Assembly: GCA_030142905.1 (NCBI GenBank)
Contig: JASJOG010000025.1
Span: 2,066,001-2,130,000 of the forward strand
DNA: 64,000 bases
Direction of reading: 5' to 3'
DNA from: Heliopora coerulea
Taxonomy: Eukaryota > Cnidaria > Anthozoa > Scleralcyonacea > Helioporidae
Shown here: positions 21,578 through 32,770 of the stretch, piece after piece
Numbering within the stretch: position 1 is the first letter of the stretch
How the letters are laid out: every line of letters begins with the position of its first letter
Notes under the pieces: model-generated
The model's database searches: none
Told to the model about the DNA's origin: nothing
The model's input: the letters and a program-made list of their open reading frames with translations, nothing else
Program-made: the position numbers and the translations under genes

Positions 21578-22924
21578 TAGTTTAGTTACCCTTCAGGAAT
21601 TTTAGAAGATGGAGGACGCTTCGGATCATGTTAAGTATAGTCCCTCCCATAAGTCTTGGAGGACTGAACTGAACACTCATGTACAGAATAATCTCCCCCT
21701 CATATCTATGTTAAAATATAAAATGTGAGCACAGTACAATAAAAAATGTAATGAGTATCGTTCCTTAAATAATTTTTTAATATTTGGCGGTTCTTAAAGG
21801 AACCATTCATCACCTGGCGCCGGCGAGCGATTTCCGTCAAGATGGCCACAAAATGATTACCTCCCGCACGCTCACTCCACATAAATTCGTCGAGGTATCC
21901 GGAGAGTAATTCCTTTTTCAGACGTGGATAAAGGATAATGGAAATTCGGACAGAACTCTAAAAAACGGCTGACTCATCCTTGGTTGAACACAAAGGACTC
22001 ATCAATGTTGTCAACACGTATCCATCGCTTATGAAAGGCTCTGACAAACGCGGATTTGTTCGATATTTCGTCAACCCTGTCAAAAAAACTTGTAAATGTG
22101 TTTGAATTACTGAAAATTAGCCGAAGAAAATGTTTCGACAACCCGTGAAAACAACGTGTAAATGTGTTTGCATAGCTGAAGAAAATGGGGGGGATTATTC
22201 TGAACAATTTTTTCCATGTTCAAAATATTCCCCCCAAAAGTGGGGTGGGTGGGGGCTATTCTTAACATGAGCTTTGATCAAGGTAGTTCTCCTAGCTTCA
22301 TAAGTTTTTACGAATTTAAATGGTAAGAAGGCACAACCAGATCTCGTGTAAGGAAAATAAAACTGGCGGTGCATCGTTTCTCACCGGTAACACTGATCGG
22401 GTTGTGTTGGATTCATGTAGCTTCGAAGATCGTGTTTGAGTAAGTCAAATCGGCCACATATCTTCGTGCAGGCTGATGCATTGTTTGATCCCAAAACCAA
22501 AATACTGAGTGCTTCGGTGCAAAGATAACCGGTCAGTTACACCTTTTGTGTTTTCCTTAACGTCAAAGTTCTTGAAATTTAGTTTGTGGTAATTGTTTTG
22601 CTTTTTTCCGCCTTGTGAATAATATTATGGAAGCTTACACTTAAAGTCCCTGTAAGAGTTGATGTACACCAACCATCAAAGGCCCTGATCAATTTCAAGA
22701 GCTCTTTCCTTGGTATTTTTAACCGCAACAAAGTTAAAGCCTTTCAAAATAGTTGACAGCAAGTTGAAAAAGAAAACAAGGTTCAACGTATTGTGCTCCT
22801 TTGTATACCAACAACAGTGTAAGAATTTGTTTTTGTCCTTTCACCAGTACCCAACAGGGTTCAGGACATAGGGAAACATGTATCAACTCTTGTAGTTGTG
22901 GTAGCTTGGTAGATATGGTTTTAT

Positions 22925-23040
22925 GCGCATGTTCTCAAGCTATTTTACTCAGAAAAACTTTCTGAGTCCCTGATGGGAATCGAACCCGTAACCTGATTGC
23001 CAGTGAGATACTCTAACCATTGAGGTAAATGGACTCAGAT
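22925..23040 (-). repeat. tRNA-like SINE (CTGGGGCTCAGAAA family), inverted copy 1
   Basis: Minus strand: a CCATTTACCTCAATGG A-box region, GGTTACGGGTTCGATTCCC, then GGGACTCAGAAAGTTTTTCTGAGT. The last hairpin typifies the family here. Confidence 0.65.
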
Positions 23041-23145
23041 GGTGAGCAAAGGTTACGTTTATGTACTGGTTCATGATGATGGTAGAAATATGTAATGCCA
23101 GTCTGCAAGTCTCGATATGTTGCCTATTTATAGTGTTGATCAACG

Positions 23146-23235
23146 ATCAGAAGGTTATGGGTTCAATTCCTGTCAGGGACTCAGAAAGTTTTTCTGAGTA
23201 AAATAGCTTGAGAACATGTGCATAAAAATCATGTA
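23146..23235 (+). repeat. tRNA-like SINE, inverted copy 2
   Basis: GAAGGTTATGGGTTCAATTCC followed by GGGACTCAGAAAGTTTTTCTGAGT, inverted relative to the copy ending at 23040. The two form a hairpin in the loop of the foldback element. Confidence 0.65.
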
Positions 23236-25211
23236 TCAATTCATTGGATTCATTGGGTTTGACAAAGCAGGCATTGAGAAAAACTACAAGCACTCTTGCT
23301 ACCTTTTCCAAGGGGTTAAAAGTTGTATTTTGTCTTGGAAAGTTGGTATTTTCCATTCTCTTGAAATATATTGAATAGTAGGAAGTAATTTAATGAAGGT
23401 AAATGTGCTGATTGGAAATGAATATTCATCATTTTTCTCCATCTGAGCATGTTACAACAGGGTCACTTGAGGCAACATACCTATAAATTATATGATGAGA
23501 AAAAAATCCAGTGCTTTAGATGAAAAGCACAAAGTTTTGCCCAGTGAATATGGGACACATACTCTAACTGGAACACATCATAGCAAGTGACAATGTTTGA
23601 ATTCCATGTGAGTTTCTAAAATTATGCATGTAACTTTTAAGGTATCTTCTTATTTTTTGCAACCTGCTTGTAACTCATTTGTGCATACTGTCACTAACAT
23701 ACAATGCTCAAATTTCTTCCCAAACACAAAGTAACCATGGGCCTACAAGATCAGTTGCACCAGAACAAGAAAATGTAAATTTAATGGTCTAAGTAAAATT
23801 AAGATGTATGCTGTTGAAAATTGATGTACATAAGTTTGGCTTATTTCAATACTAATTTGAAGTTAAGTTTTTGTACTACATATTAAGGATTCTTCCTGTG
23901 TGGGCAACAAGTGATGTATATGTTCAGAAAATGTTCAGGAGTCGCCCGGATTCTAACCATAAAAAGCATCATATGATGGTAAATAGCATTCTTGGAATAT
24001 CTCCAGCAGGTTACCCAGCATTTGTCTAAAGCAGGGTTCAGAATGATGTACTACGTGACAAACAAGGATGTATAATGGATTGTTGAAGTCTTTCTTTACT
24101 GAAGCCAGATGATGTGATGGTGACAAAGGTTTCAACATTCAAGATATGTCTAATGGGGTTGGGCTACATACATGTATACCACCTTTCCTAAATGGGGCAA
24201 CTCAATTTTCTGCTGGTGAGAATTGTGAAACTTTGGGTGACAATTAAGTACCTACAGTATCTTATTTTATCTTCCATTACTACAAGAATTGGAAACACAG
24301 GACAAAATATATATCATCAAAAACATTACGATCTTTGTAGCTGCAGATAAATTTATGTAAAACTACATAGTAAGTCGCCCTAGGTTGCATGGTTTTAAGC
24401 CAAAGTTCCATGTGTGTGAACAACAAAAATTAATCATTCCATTACACCCTCTCTGGTACTTACATGTCTTTGTAGCTGATAATGACATGAAGTTGGCACA
24501 ATTCTTCTTTATTGTAAATAAGCCAAACAAGTTGAAACATGTTTCCCTATGTCCTGCAGGAAAGAGCTCTTGAAATTGATTAGGGGCTATTAATGGTTGA
24601 TGTACATCAACTCTTACAGGGACTTGAAGTGGAAGCTTCCATATTATTCACAGGGCGAAAAAATGCAAAACAATAACCGCAAACAAAATTTCAAGAACTT
24701 CGACGTTACCAAAAATTATAAGAAGGGAGAAAAACACAAAAGGTGTGACCGGTTATCTTCGCACCAAAGCACTTAATGTTTTGGCTTTTAAATCAAACAG
24801 TGCATCAAAGCCTGCATGAAGATATGTGGCCGATCTTCGAAGCTACGTGAATCCAACACAACCCAATCACAGTGTTACCGTGAGAAACAATGCACTACTA
24901 CAGTTTTATTTTCCTTACACGAGATCTGGTTACCTTCTTACCATTAAAATTCGTAAAAGCTCATGAAGCTAGGAGAAGTACCTTGATCAAAGCTTGTAAT
25001 GCCATCGCACGCGAAGTATATTTCGATGATCTTTATAGTTGTAGACCAAACACTCCCAAGAGAGACAAAAGAAGCCATATTGAACAGGTAAGAGAATTTA
25101 TTTCTGTTTTAAAAGCGAATTTTTGATAGCAACTTTGTGAAAATACGTCATGATTTCACTTGGAAGGAAGCATCCTCCATCTTCCAAAATTCCTGACGGG
25201 TAACTAAACTA

Positions 25212-25814
25212 GAAATACGTGCACGCAACAACCCCTCGCCCACCCTTCCAATATATCTCTCGAGAATCCAAGTAAAAAATTCTCAAAAAGACAAATCCTC
25301 CTGACTATAACTGGAAGAGGACATACAATAAAAAAATCCACACAGAATTTGGCTGCAAATAAACAACAATCCAAACTGGAAATTATTTTATATTTAAACT
25401 GCTTATAGTCATATTTACGTTTAAAATTTCAATTCTGCTTTATTAAAACAAAAAGTTCGATGCAAATAACGTTCAACGGCTTAACAAATGGTAAGATATC
25501 CATCCTTGATCCTTAGAATTAAATTATTAAACAACGAATGATAAGATCAATACCTTGAATTATTTACGGGTTTATGATAATTCGTGTCGTTTTCCTCACT
25601 CATTTTGCCTTAAAGAAAGATTGTTTTATTAGATGACTAGACTTTCCGTCTTAAAAGTGGAGCATTCTCATAGAATATCAAACGGCTACCAGCATTACGG
25701 ACAGCTCATGATTGAATATTTTTCTGGTATTTTTTTGACTTAAGAAATTGATAAATTATACGTTATCTCAAAGTTGGTTACAAATGTCTTTAAGATGTGC
25801 TATGATAAGGATTT
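25212..25814. other. AT-rich sequence, nothing assigned
   Basis: No repeat ends or coding signal recognised. Confidence 0.4.
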
Positions 25815-27190
25815 ATGCTAAGTATTCATCCGGAGGTACAAGACTTTGGTGACGAAGATGAAACGAATTACGAAACCGACGAAGTAAACAAAGAAAACAT
25901 GAACGAGTTCTGCAGTTTTATCGCTGACCAAAACTCGGAAAATACAAAACATAAAACAAAATACGACAAGCAAACCTTGTGCAAGTTTTGTCGAAAGAAA
26001 AACGAGAAGAGGGAAGTAAAAGACGTACTTTTTCCAACTACGTCTTGGTACCAAGTACCAGTCGAATACGGTAAAGGTCATCATGCACAAATCACTCTTG
26101 AAGTGAGAAAGACTGAAGCGGACAACTGTTTTGCCGAAGAATAATTTGGTGACCAAAAACAAGTAGCTTTGCAGCGAGTTACCTGGTGGCTGTTTACCTT
26201 GCATTTTTGTTTCGAGCCAAAAATACATCCTAACGTCTTCAATGGGGTGACATATCATTGCGAAAAAAATCCTGATTGAGGCAATGAAATCTTTGTGTGG
26301 AAAGCGGAGAAAGCATCCAAAGACTGTCATGGCCTGGACAACTCTTCTGGATGACGAGTGTTCTATCCCACTTCTCAAACAATTGACCATAAACGCTGTC
26401 CGCTTAAATACTGCAAAATGTTCAAAAATAATCGTCGTACAGAGATGATATTTCAGAATCATCCTCAGGGTATTATGAAAACGAAACTTCACAATTAACC
26501 TACACTGCTGAAGTCAACTGAAAAATGTTGACTCGAGCGGGATTTGAACTCGCACCTTCGGGATACCGGTCCGCCGCTCTACCTGTTGAGCTATCGAATC
26601 CACAGGGATTGGAGGCGAGTTTTTATCCAATTTAAGTGCTCGAAATAGAATCGAAACACTGCACATCCATCCTCATGGATAGCGTTAAGTTGTCGCGAGA
26701 ATATTTCGTGCACTTAAATTGGATAAAAACTCGCCTCCAATCCCTGTGGACTCGATAGCTCAACAGGTAGAGCGGCGGACCGGTATCCCGAAGGTGCGAG
26801 TTCAAATCCTGCTCGAGTCAACATTTTTCAGTTGACTTCAGCAGTGTAGGTTAATTGTGAAATTTCGTTTGTACAGAGATGAATGAACCAGAATCTTCAT
26901 TCTACTTTACCAATAAACACCAGCAAAATCCAGGCGGTAATATTTCGTACAAGAAGTCTCCCTTAGGGAAGAATGAAGTCGGGAAGCTACTTTTGAAAGC
27001 TGCTCAAAACAATTTCCCGTTCGCAGAACTTGTACTTCAAAGCTACTCGATTCAGACGTTCTTGTGATTGTGCAGCTCAGGTAAGTGGTTACCAGAACGT
27101 GAAAAGTCCCAAGATTTATACTAATCGACATCTATTCAACTTCAGCGAAGAATGTCGTTTTAATACACTTAGTCGCTTAGCAAATGTCCT
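25815..27190 (+). pseudogene. Crypton-like tyrosine recombinase (DUF3504 type) pseudogene, interrupted by a retroposon
   Basis: The first part has FCSFIADQNSENTKHKTKYD then CRKKNEKREVKDV, the N-terminal core-binding pattern 'ENKNTKRKT.D...F....NE.R.' of DUF3504 proteins, which derive from Crypton tyrosine recombinases. After the 26449-26870 insertion it continues with YKKSPLGKNEVGKLLLKAA and, in another frame, AAQVSGYQNVKSPKIYTN, matching the catalytic 'QLSGHKNLKSLDSY' block (H replaced by Y). The middle is poorly preserved, the frame is broken several times, and no His-x-x-Arg block is intact. It is a dead copy. The family call rests on recalled motifs. Confidence 0.6.
26449..26870 (-). mobile_element. 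Foldback retroposon with two inverted tRNA-related segments, copy 2
   Basis: 422 bp flanked by GTACAGAGATGA at 26437-26448 and 26871-26882. Two tRNA-like modules (AGCTCAACAGGTAGAGCGG and GCGAGTTCAAATCC) lie head to head, on the minus strand at about 26520-26600 and the plus strand at about 26750-26825, joined by inverted AAATTGGATAAAAACTCGCC arms. On the minus strand the end is GAGGATGATTCTGAAAT, as in copy 1. Removing it and one duplicate restores continuity of the recombinase pseudogene, so the boundaries are well supported. Confidence 0.8.
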
Positions 27191-27851
27191 GACAGCTAGC
27201 GAGTTCCCTTACGTCTTTTGTTCATATAAATCAGAAAGAATCAAGACAAAGCGTTGCTGCAAAAAGTGAACAGTTGGCAAATGCATATCCCAAGGAGCTA
27301 ACTTTGAGAACTGCTCTGTCAAGTCATAAATTGTCCAGTTACTGAGGTGGCGAAACCAGCCGCAGGCACCAGGAAAGCCATTTCCTTTGCCGGTCTTAAA
27401 TCATTTACTGGCTTCAGTGTCCAAATAAAGTAAACAACTTGCGAGAGATCCATACAAGGGAAAAAATAACGAGACCAAATCGATTTGCTTCAATACGGTA
27501 CCTAAGTACGGTTTGTTCAATAACATACCAGTCCCCGAGCTTGCACACGGCATTTTTGAGTGACACGAATCCATGGATAAATATATTCCAAGGAGCTAAC
27601 TTTGAGAACTGCTCTGTCAAGTCATACGTATACATATATATATATATATAGAAAGATACACAAAGCGAAAATTTTTCTCCCTAGTCAGCACGCGTGTAAC
27701 AGGACTCCACGCACGTCAAGATTAATACCCTCGCACTGCGCTTCGCGCGGTGGGCGAGGGGACTACCGTCATGCACTGCGATAACGCATTAGCTCCATTG
27801 GTTGGGTCTGCCGTGCGAAGTTATGATTCTGAAACAGGAAAATTTACTTTC
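27191..27851. other. Intergenic, short duplicated segment
   Basis: CAAGGAGCTAACTTTGAGAACTGCTCTGTCAAGTCATA occurs at about 27291-27330 and again at about 27590-27628, separated by 300 bp, followed by a (TA)n stretch near 27630. No gene. Confidence 0.55.
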
Positions 27852-27859
27852 ACATGATA

Positions 27860-28883
27860 ACAGAATAAATAATCCAACCAGAGGTCCAACTCGCGTGAAA
27901 ATTTGTCCCAAATTTTTTATGCGCATGCGCTGACCGCCATGTTCCTGGCAAGTTCCCCCGGCAGTTTTGACCTCATACGAATTTTTGCCACTTATATGTA
28001 AACAAAGTGAAGTTTGATTGTAGTACTAAACTGGTACATTGAAATTAGGTTTTCAAACCTATCGAGGGGTATTTGTTCAATGAGCTTACAAAATAAAATT
28101 TACTCCACAATTTACAAATATCGTACGAACGTGTTGACAACGCTCGATGGATTCAAACATGTGCTGAATTCTTGTTAATCTTAGCACGATTTTAAACAAG
28201 TCAAAAACTGTTACAGTCAAGCCGGATGTTCGTGTATAGCCAACTTTTCGATGGTGCGTAGCAACAATGCAATCTTCATTTAGCAAGTTCGTCAAGGAAT
28301 TTGCTACTTGCAAGTCATCCGAGAAGCATGTTACCCGAAGGGCGGACAACTCAACATCAGATAAAACATGATTCAAGTTATTTCATTTAAGTACCTCACA
28401 ATAACTTGAATCATGTTTTATCTGATCTTGCGTTGTCCGCCCTTCGGGGAACATGCTTCTCGGATGACTTGCAAGTTGCAAATTCCTTGACGAACTTGCT
28501 AAATGGAGATTGCATTGTTGCTACGCAACATCGAAAAGTTGGCTATACACGAACATCCGGTTTGACTGTGAAAGATCAACTGGTACACATATGCTTATCC
28601 GCAATTTTTTCGCTTGCCTCTTCTGGCCTTGCGATCACACTTAAGGTTGACGAAGACGGTAAAACCACTTCAATTATGCAAAAATTCAGTTCACACGAGC
28701 ACGAAAGTTATACCTACACTCGGCAAGCGCTAGACCACTGACTTAGAGGACAGTAGGCTAGACGCTTGCCAGGAACATGGCGGCGTTTGAATTAATAAGA
28801 TGCGCGAGGCAACATGCGCGAGGACACAAACATCAGAGCTGCCGATAGTGAGTTGGACCTCTGGTTGGATTATTTACTCTGTG
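27860..28883. mobile_element. 1.02-kb foldback, hAT-type target duplication
   Basis: ACATGATA at 27852-27859 and 28884-28891 is a perfect 8-bp duplication. The termini are ACAGAATAAATAATCCAACC and, inverted, CACAGAGTAAATAATCCAACC. The arms share GAGGTCCAACTC and the CTTGCCAGGAACATGGCGG block. The centre is a nearly continuous palindrome of two arms of about 185 bp (28200-28385 and 28400-28585). The similar ORFs on both strands are the same arm read twice, not genes. Confidence 0.8.
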
Positions 28884-28891
28884 ACATGATA

Positions 28892-29094
28892 GACAGCTTG
28901 TATTGTTGCGCATGTTCACGGATGGGGTCAGGGCGGGAAATATAAAATAAGCCTTCAACGGCGTGAAGTGCAGCAGCGCCAAATTCTAAAGTCCATTCTT
29001 ATTTTCTTGCGGTTAGACTCTGCTCCATGTGCGAAGGCTCGAAGGTAAGGTTTTATGTTTGTATTTCTTGTTAACTTGTATCGGTTAACGTCAC
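28892..29094. other. Short spacer between two hAT-type elements
   Basis: About 200 bp with no feature recognised. Confidence 0.4.
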
Positions 29095-29292
29095 GACAAT
29101 CCTGTATTTTAGCGTCGGATTGCATTTGGGAAATAAAATAGCGTCGGATTCATTTTATGAAGTGCGCCGGATTCATTTCATATATAACCCTAACCCTAAC
29201 ACTAATATGTTTTAATCCGGCGCTCTTGATAAAATGAATCTGACGCTATTTTATTTCCCAAATGCAATCCGACGCTAAAATACAGGATTGCC
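29095..29292. mobile_element. 198-bp hAT-type MITE containing telomere-like repeats
   Basis: The perfect 8-bp duplication AACGTCAC lies at 29087-29094 and 29293-29300. The ends GACAATCCTGTATTTTAGCG and CGCTAAAATACAGGATTGCC are inverted, with arms of about 65 bp (AGCGTCGGATTGCATTTGGG). The loop carries AACCCTAACCCTAAC, two and a half animal telomere units. Confidence 0.82.
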
Positions 29293-29300
29293 AACGTCAC

Positions 29301-30905
29301 TATAGCTGTAAAAGATAATTGTGTTTTAATGGTTTGGAATAGCATATTAAAGTCAAGCAGCGAAGACGTTAAGGAGCCATTCAATATAGAGTTTCCTGCT
29401 CTAAATGCAAATTGTCAATTGTCTTGTAAGTGACTTTATCATTCGTTGCGGATCCAGTCCCCGATAGTTTTGTGTGTAATTATGTGAATCAACCTTTAAT
29501 GAAATTCATTGTAACTCTTCGATCCCTATACATCACCCACTGCTTATTGAATTGGCGTCCACTAGAATTAAATTTTAAATAAAGAGTAAAGGCTTGGCCG
29601 AACTAACTAAAAAGGTTAGATGAAGTCTAGACCAAACTGTGAAACACTACTTGTCAAGCATTGTTTTGGAGTTGGTCATGTACCATAAATACTGGAAAAG
29701 GTGTTTGGTCTGGCTTTCAAACACCGAGAAGCTTAGTGTGTTGAAAAGCAAGTTTTTTAACCAATTTCGAGGTGTTTAACCGAAATGGAAAATCCAGAAA
29801 TATCACAGACTGCTGCCACAATGTTCCTTTATCTTGTCTTTCTGATTTCTCTTCTACCTGTGCATGTGTATCCAAGTGAATTCAAAAAGAATGAATGGAA
29901 TCAATGGCTCATTTGGAAGACCGACTGGGCTCTCCAGACCTCATTTCAGTATGCCTGTGTTTAAAGTCCTATTTGTATGGAGGAATGGTGATCCTCCTAA
30001 TAGAGTGACTCTTCTTGGATGGCCAAAAGATAGCCACAGTTTACATGATGTAGGGTGACCCTTCTAGCCAGGGCAACTTTACCAGTAGGGTCACCCTACC
30101 TCTGCATGGTCACTAAGTTTTGCTGTTGTCACAGAAGTAGTTTCTTACTTTGTTTCTAAGTTTGTTGAATTTTAACGTGTAAACTCAGACATTTGTTTTG
30201 AGTATTTCAATAAAGACTTAGAATGGTTTTTATGCTGAGGTAGTTCTCCCTTTATTCATGACACCATTGTTATCCTGATATCTTCAAAAGATTTTGCCTG
30301 GAAAATACAATCTTGAAGCCATTGCTGACAATGCACTGTACAATATTTGCTTGCTTTTATGCTGGAACATGACCTGTCTGGGGGGTTACCCTACCTGATG
30401 CATTTACATGGCTTGAATAAACAAAAAGATGGCCCTTGAGCCAAGGTTACCCTGGCAAGCTAATAATGTCACCCTACCCCCAAGGCCCGCCAGCCATTAT
30501 AAACAAAATGTGGAAAGACAATAGATGAAGGTAACCCTACTGCTCGGGTAACCCTTATTGGAGGGTTATACTTCTATGTAAACAGGCCCTAAGATCACAC
30601 TCCCAGTGTCTTGGTACTGATTTCCTTTGTCTTCTCCACACGAATTGTTAATTAGATTTAAAGACCTTGTTGTATTGTGTTTCAACAGCATTTTTTGATT
30701 GATTTAATGAAGTACAGACACTGACAACATTTAGCCACCATTCTTACATCTGACAGAACATCCAAAAATGTTTAACAATACGTTTTTGAAAGGTCATTGT
30801 AGTCTGCTTTTCAACTGAATTTTACAAAGCAAGGGGAGCAATTGCCTGTCACTTTTGAAAGGGGAGACAAACATGTCTTTTTGCCCCCTCCACTTTTTGG
30901 TTCAG
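29301..30905. other. Intergenic; diverged inverted-repeat element with GGGTTACCCT motifs
   Basis: Between about 29962 and 30592 the two ends are similar when inverted (AAAGTCCTATTTGTATGGAGG and GGGCCTGTTTACATAGAAG), and the interior has many AGGGTCACCCTACC or GGTAACCCT units. It is probably an old DNA transposon. The exact ends and target duplication are unclear. The rest is unassigned. Confidence 0.4.
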
Positions 30906-30935
30906 ATTTGACTCTGGATTTGACTTTCACCTGGA

Positions 30936-32770
30936 GTGAACTGCCTGAAGGATGAGAGTGGAAATATAGTTGTGAAACTGGAGATGATAGAGAAGAGATG
31001 GAGGGAGTATATGGAGCAACTATTGAATGTAGAGAATGATTGGAATGGAATTGTAGAATGTGGGATAGTTGAAGGACCAAGAGAGTTTGTCACAGAGATG
31101 GAAGTAGAGAAGGCAATAGGGCAGGTGAAAAGTAGGAGGGCAGGTGGTCTGATGGAATTGGTGGGTGAGATTATCTGTGCAGCTGGTCAGGTAGGGGTGA
31201 AGAAGATGACAGAGATCTGCAATATGGTAGTGGATGAGGAAAAGATACCAAGGGATTGTGAGCTGAGTACCCTTTTACCCATTTACAAGGGGAAAGGTGA
31301 CCCATTGGAGTGTGGGGCACATAAGGCAATAAAGCTGTTAGAACACAGGATGAAGGTATTTGAGAGGGTTCTGGAGAGAAGGTTGAGAGGGAAGGTAAAT
31401 ATTAATGGCATGCAGTTTGGATTTATGCCAGGAAAGGGGATGACAGATGGGATCTTTATGGTACAACAGATACAGAAGAAGTTTCTGGCAAAAAAAAGAG
31501 ACCATTGTATTACGCATTTGAGGATCTGGAGAAGGCATCTGATAGGATACCAAGAGAAGTGGTTAGGTGGGCATTAAGGAAGCTGGAGGTTGAAGAATGG
31601 CTGGTGAAAGCAGTGAGGATAATGTATAACAAAGCGAGAACAATGGTGAAAACAAAGCATGAAAACAGTGAGAAGTTTGCGGTGAAGGTTGGGGTACATC
31701 AGGGATCAGTTCTGAGTCCATTACTGTTTGTGGTTGTGATGGAGGTGCTGACGCAAGACGTTAGGGAGGGCCTGCCATGGGAGCTGTTATATGCTGACGA
31801 TTTAGTTCTGATGGCTGAGAACATTGAGGAACTTAAGTGGAAAGTGCTGAAGTGGAAAGAGTGCATGGAGGTGAAAAGGTTGAAGATGAACATTGGTAAG
31901 ACAAAGGTGATGGTGTCAGGGAAGAATTGTGGTGATGTTGAAAGACTGGGGAAGTGGCCACGTACTGTATGTGGAAAGGGTGTTGGGAGCAATTCTATCA
32001 GATGTATGGGATGCAGTGGATGGGTACACAAGCAATGCTCAGGTGTGAAGGGCTCTCTGGTTAGAGCTGAGGATACATTTGTGTGCAAGACATGTGAAAG
32101 AGAAGGTGATGAAGAGGATAGGAATGTAGAAGAGAGCTTGGATCTGGGAAATGGGGTTCACTTAGAGAATGTTGGAAAGTTTTGTCACCTGGGTGATATG
32201 CTGAATGGGGGTGGAGGAGCGAATTCTGCATCCGTGGCAAGGGCATGTTGTGCATGGAGGAAGTTTAAGGAGTTATCAGAGATCTTGATAAGAAAGGAAG
32301 AGTCACTTAAGCTGAAGGGGAAGGTGTATGTGACATGTGCGAGGAGTGCTATGATACATGGAAGTGAAACGTGGGCCATGACAGCGGAGCAGAGTGGGAG
32401 ATTGGAAGGTACGGAGATGAGGATGGTGAGATGGATGTGTGGTGTATCACTGAGGGATAGAGTGCCGAGTGCAGAGCTGAGGGAAAGAATGGGGATTGAG
32501 TCAGTGTTTGATGCCGTGAAATGGAATTGGTTAAGATGGTTGGGATGTGCTGTGGAAGGATGATGATGATTGGGTGAAAAAGATCATGTTGTTTGAGGTG
32601 GAAGGTAAGAGAGGACAGGGAAGGCCGAGGATGACATGGAGCCAGGTGGTGGAAAAGGACATGAGAGAGTGTGTTGAAAAGAGAAGATGTGAAGGATAGG
32701 GAGAGGTGGAGAAGGCTGCTGTGTAGAGCCTCTGGCCAACCCCAGTGTAAGCAGGGAAAATGGCTGTAAA
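30936..32770 (+). pseudogene. Non-LTR retrotransposon reverse transcriptase with PHD-like insertion, 5'-truncated and broken
   Basis: In order: FMPGKGMTDGIFMVQQIQKKF (fingers), VGVHQGSVLSPLLF, then the catalytic LLYADDLVLMAEN, thumb NIGKTKVMV, a PHD-like zinc finger (CGKGVGSNSIRCMGC, WVHKQCSGV, FVCKTCE), then HGSETWAMT and, in another frame, GQGRPRMTWSQVVEKD near the end. The order fits a LINE ORF2 group (RTE/I-like 'endonuclease-reverse transcriptase') common in invertebrates. The endonuclease domain is missing. There is a frameshift near 31495-31505 and another near 32550. The antisense ORFs are shadows. Confidence 0.82.

Larger units (their letters stand above)
21578..25211. mobile_element. 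3.6-kb foldback element with about 1-kb arms
   Basis: Ends TAGTTTAGTTACCC and GGGTAACTAAACTA. The arms (roughly 21578-22910 and 24530-25211) are inverted copies through many landmarks, such as GCTTTGATCAAGG, GTTGTGTTGGATTCA, GCCACATATCTTCGTGCAGG and CATAGGGAAACATGT. They differ by indels, and the left arm holds about 500 bp not in the right arm. The loop contains an inverted pair of tRNA-like SINEs. No target duplication is clear. No transposase. Confidence 0.7.

Noticed and set aside
25818..26492. 224-codon minus-strand ORF
   Set aside because: Antisense to the recombinase pseudogene; the plus strand carries the family motifs, and the minus protein has only aromatic-rich low-complexity content.
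26745..26828. Possible functional tRNA gene
   Set aside because: A and B boxes are present, but the T stem and anticodon arm pair poorly, U33 is lost, and the module belongs to a retroposon present in two copies.
28086..28741. Two similar ORFs on opposite strands
   Set aside because: The same inverted-repeat arm read from both sides of the foldback element.
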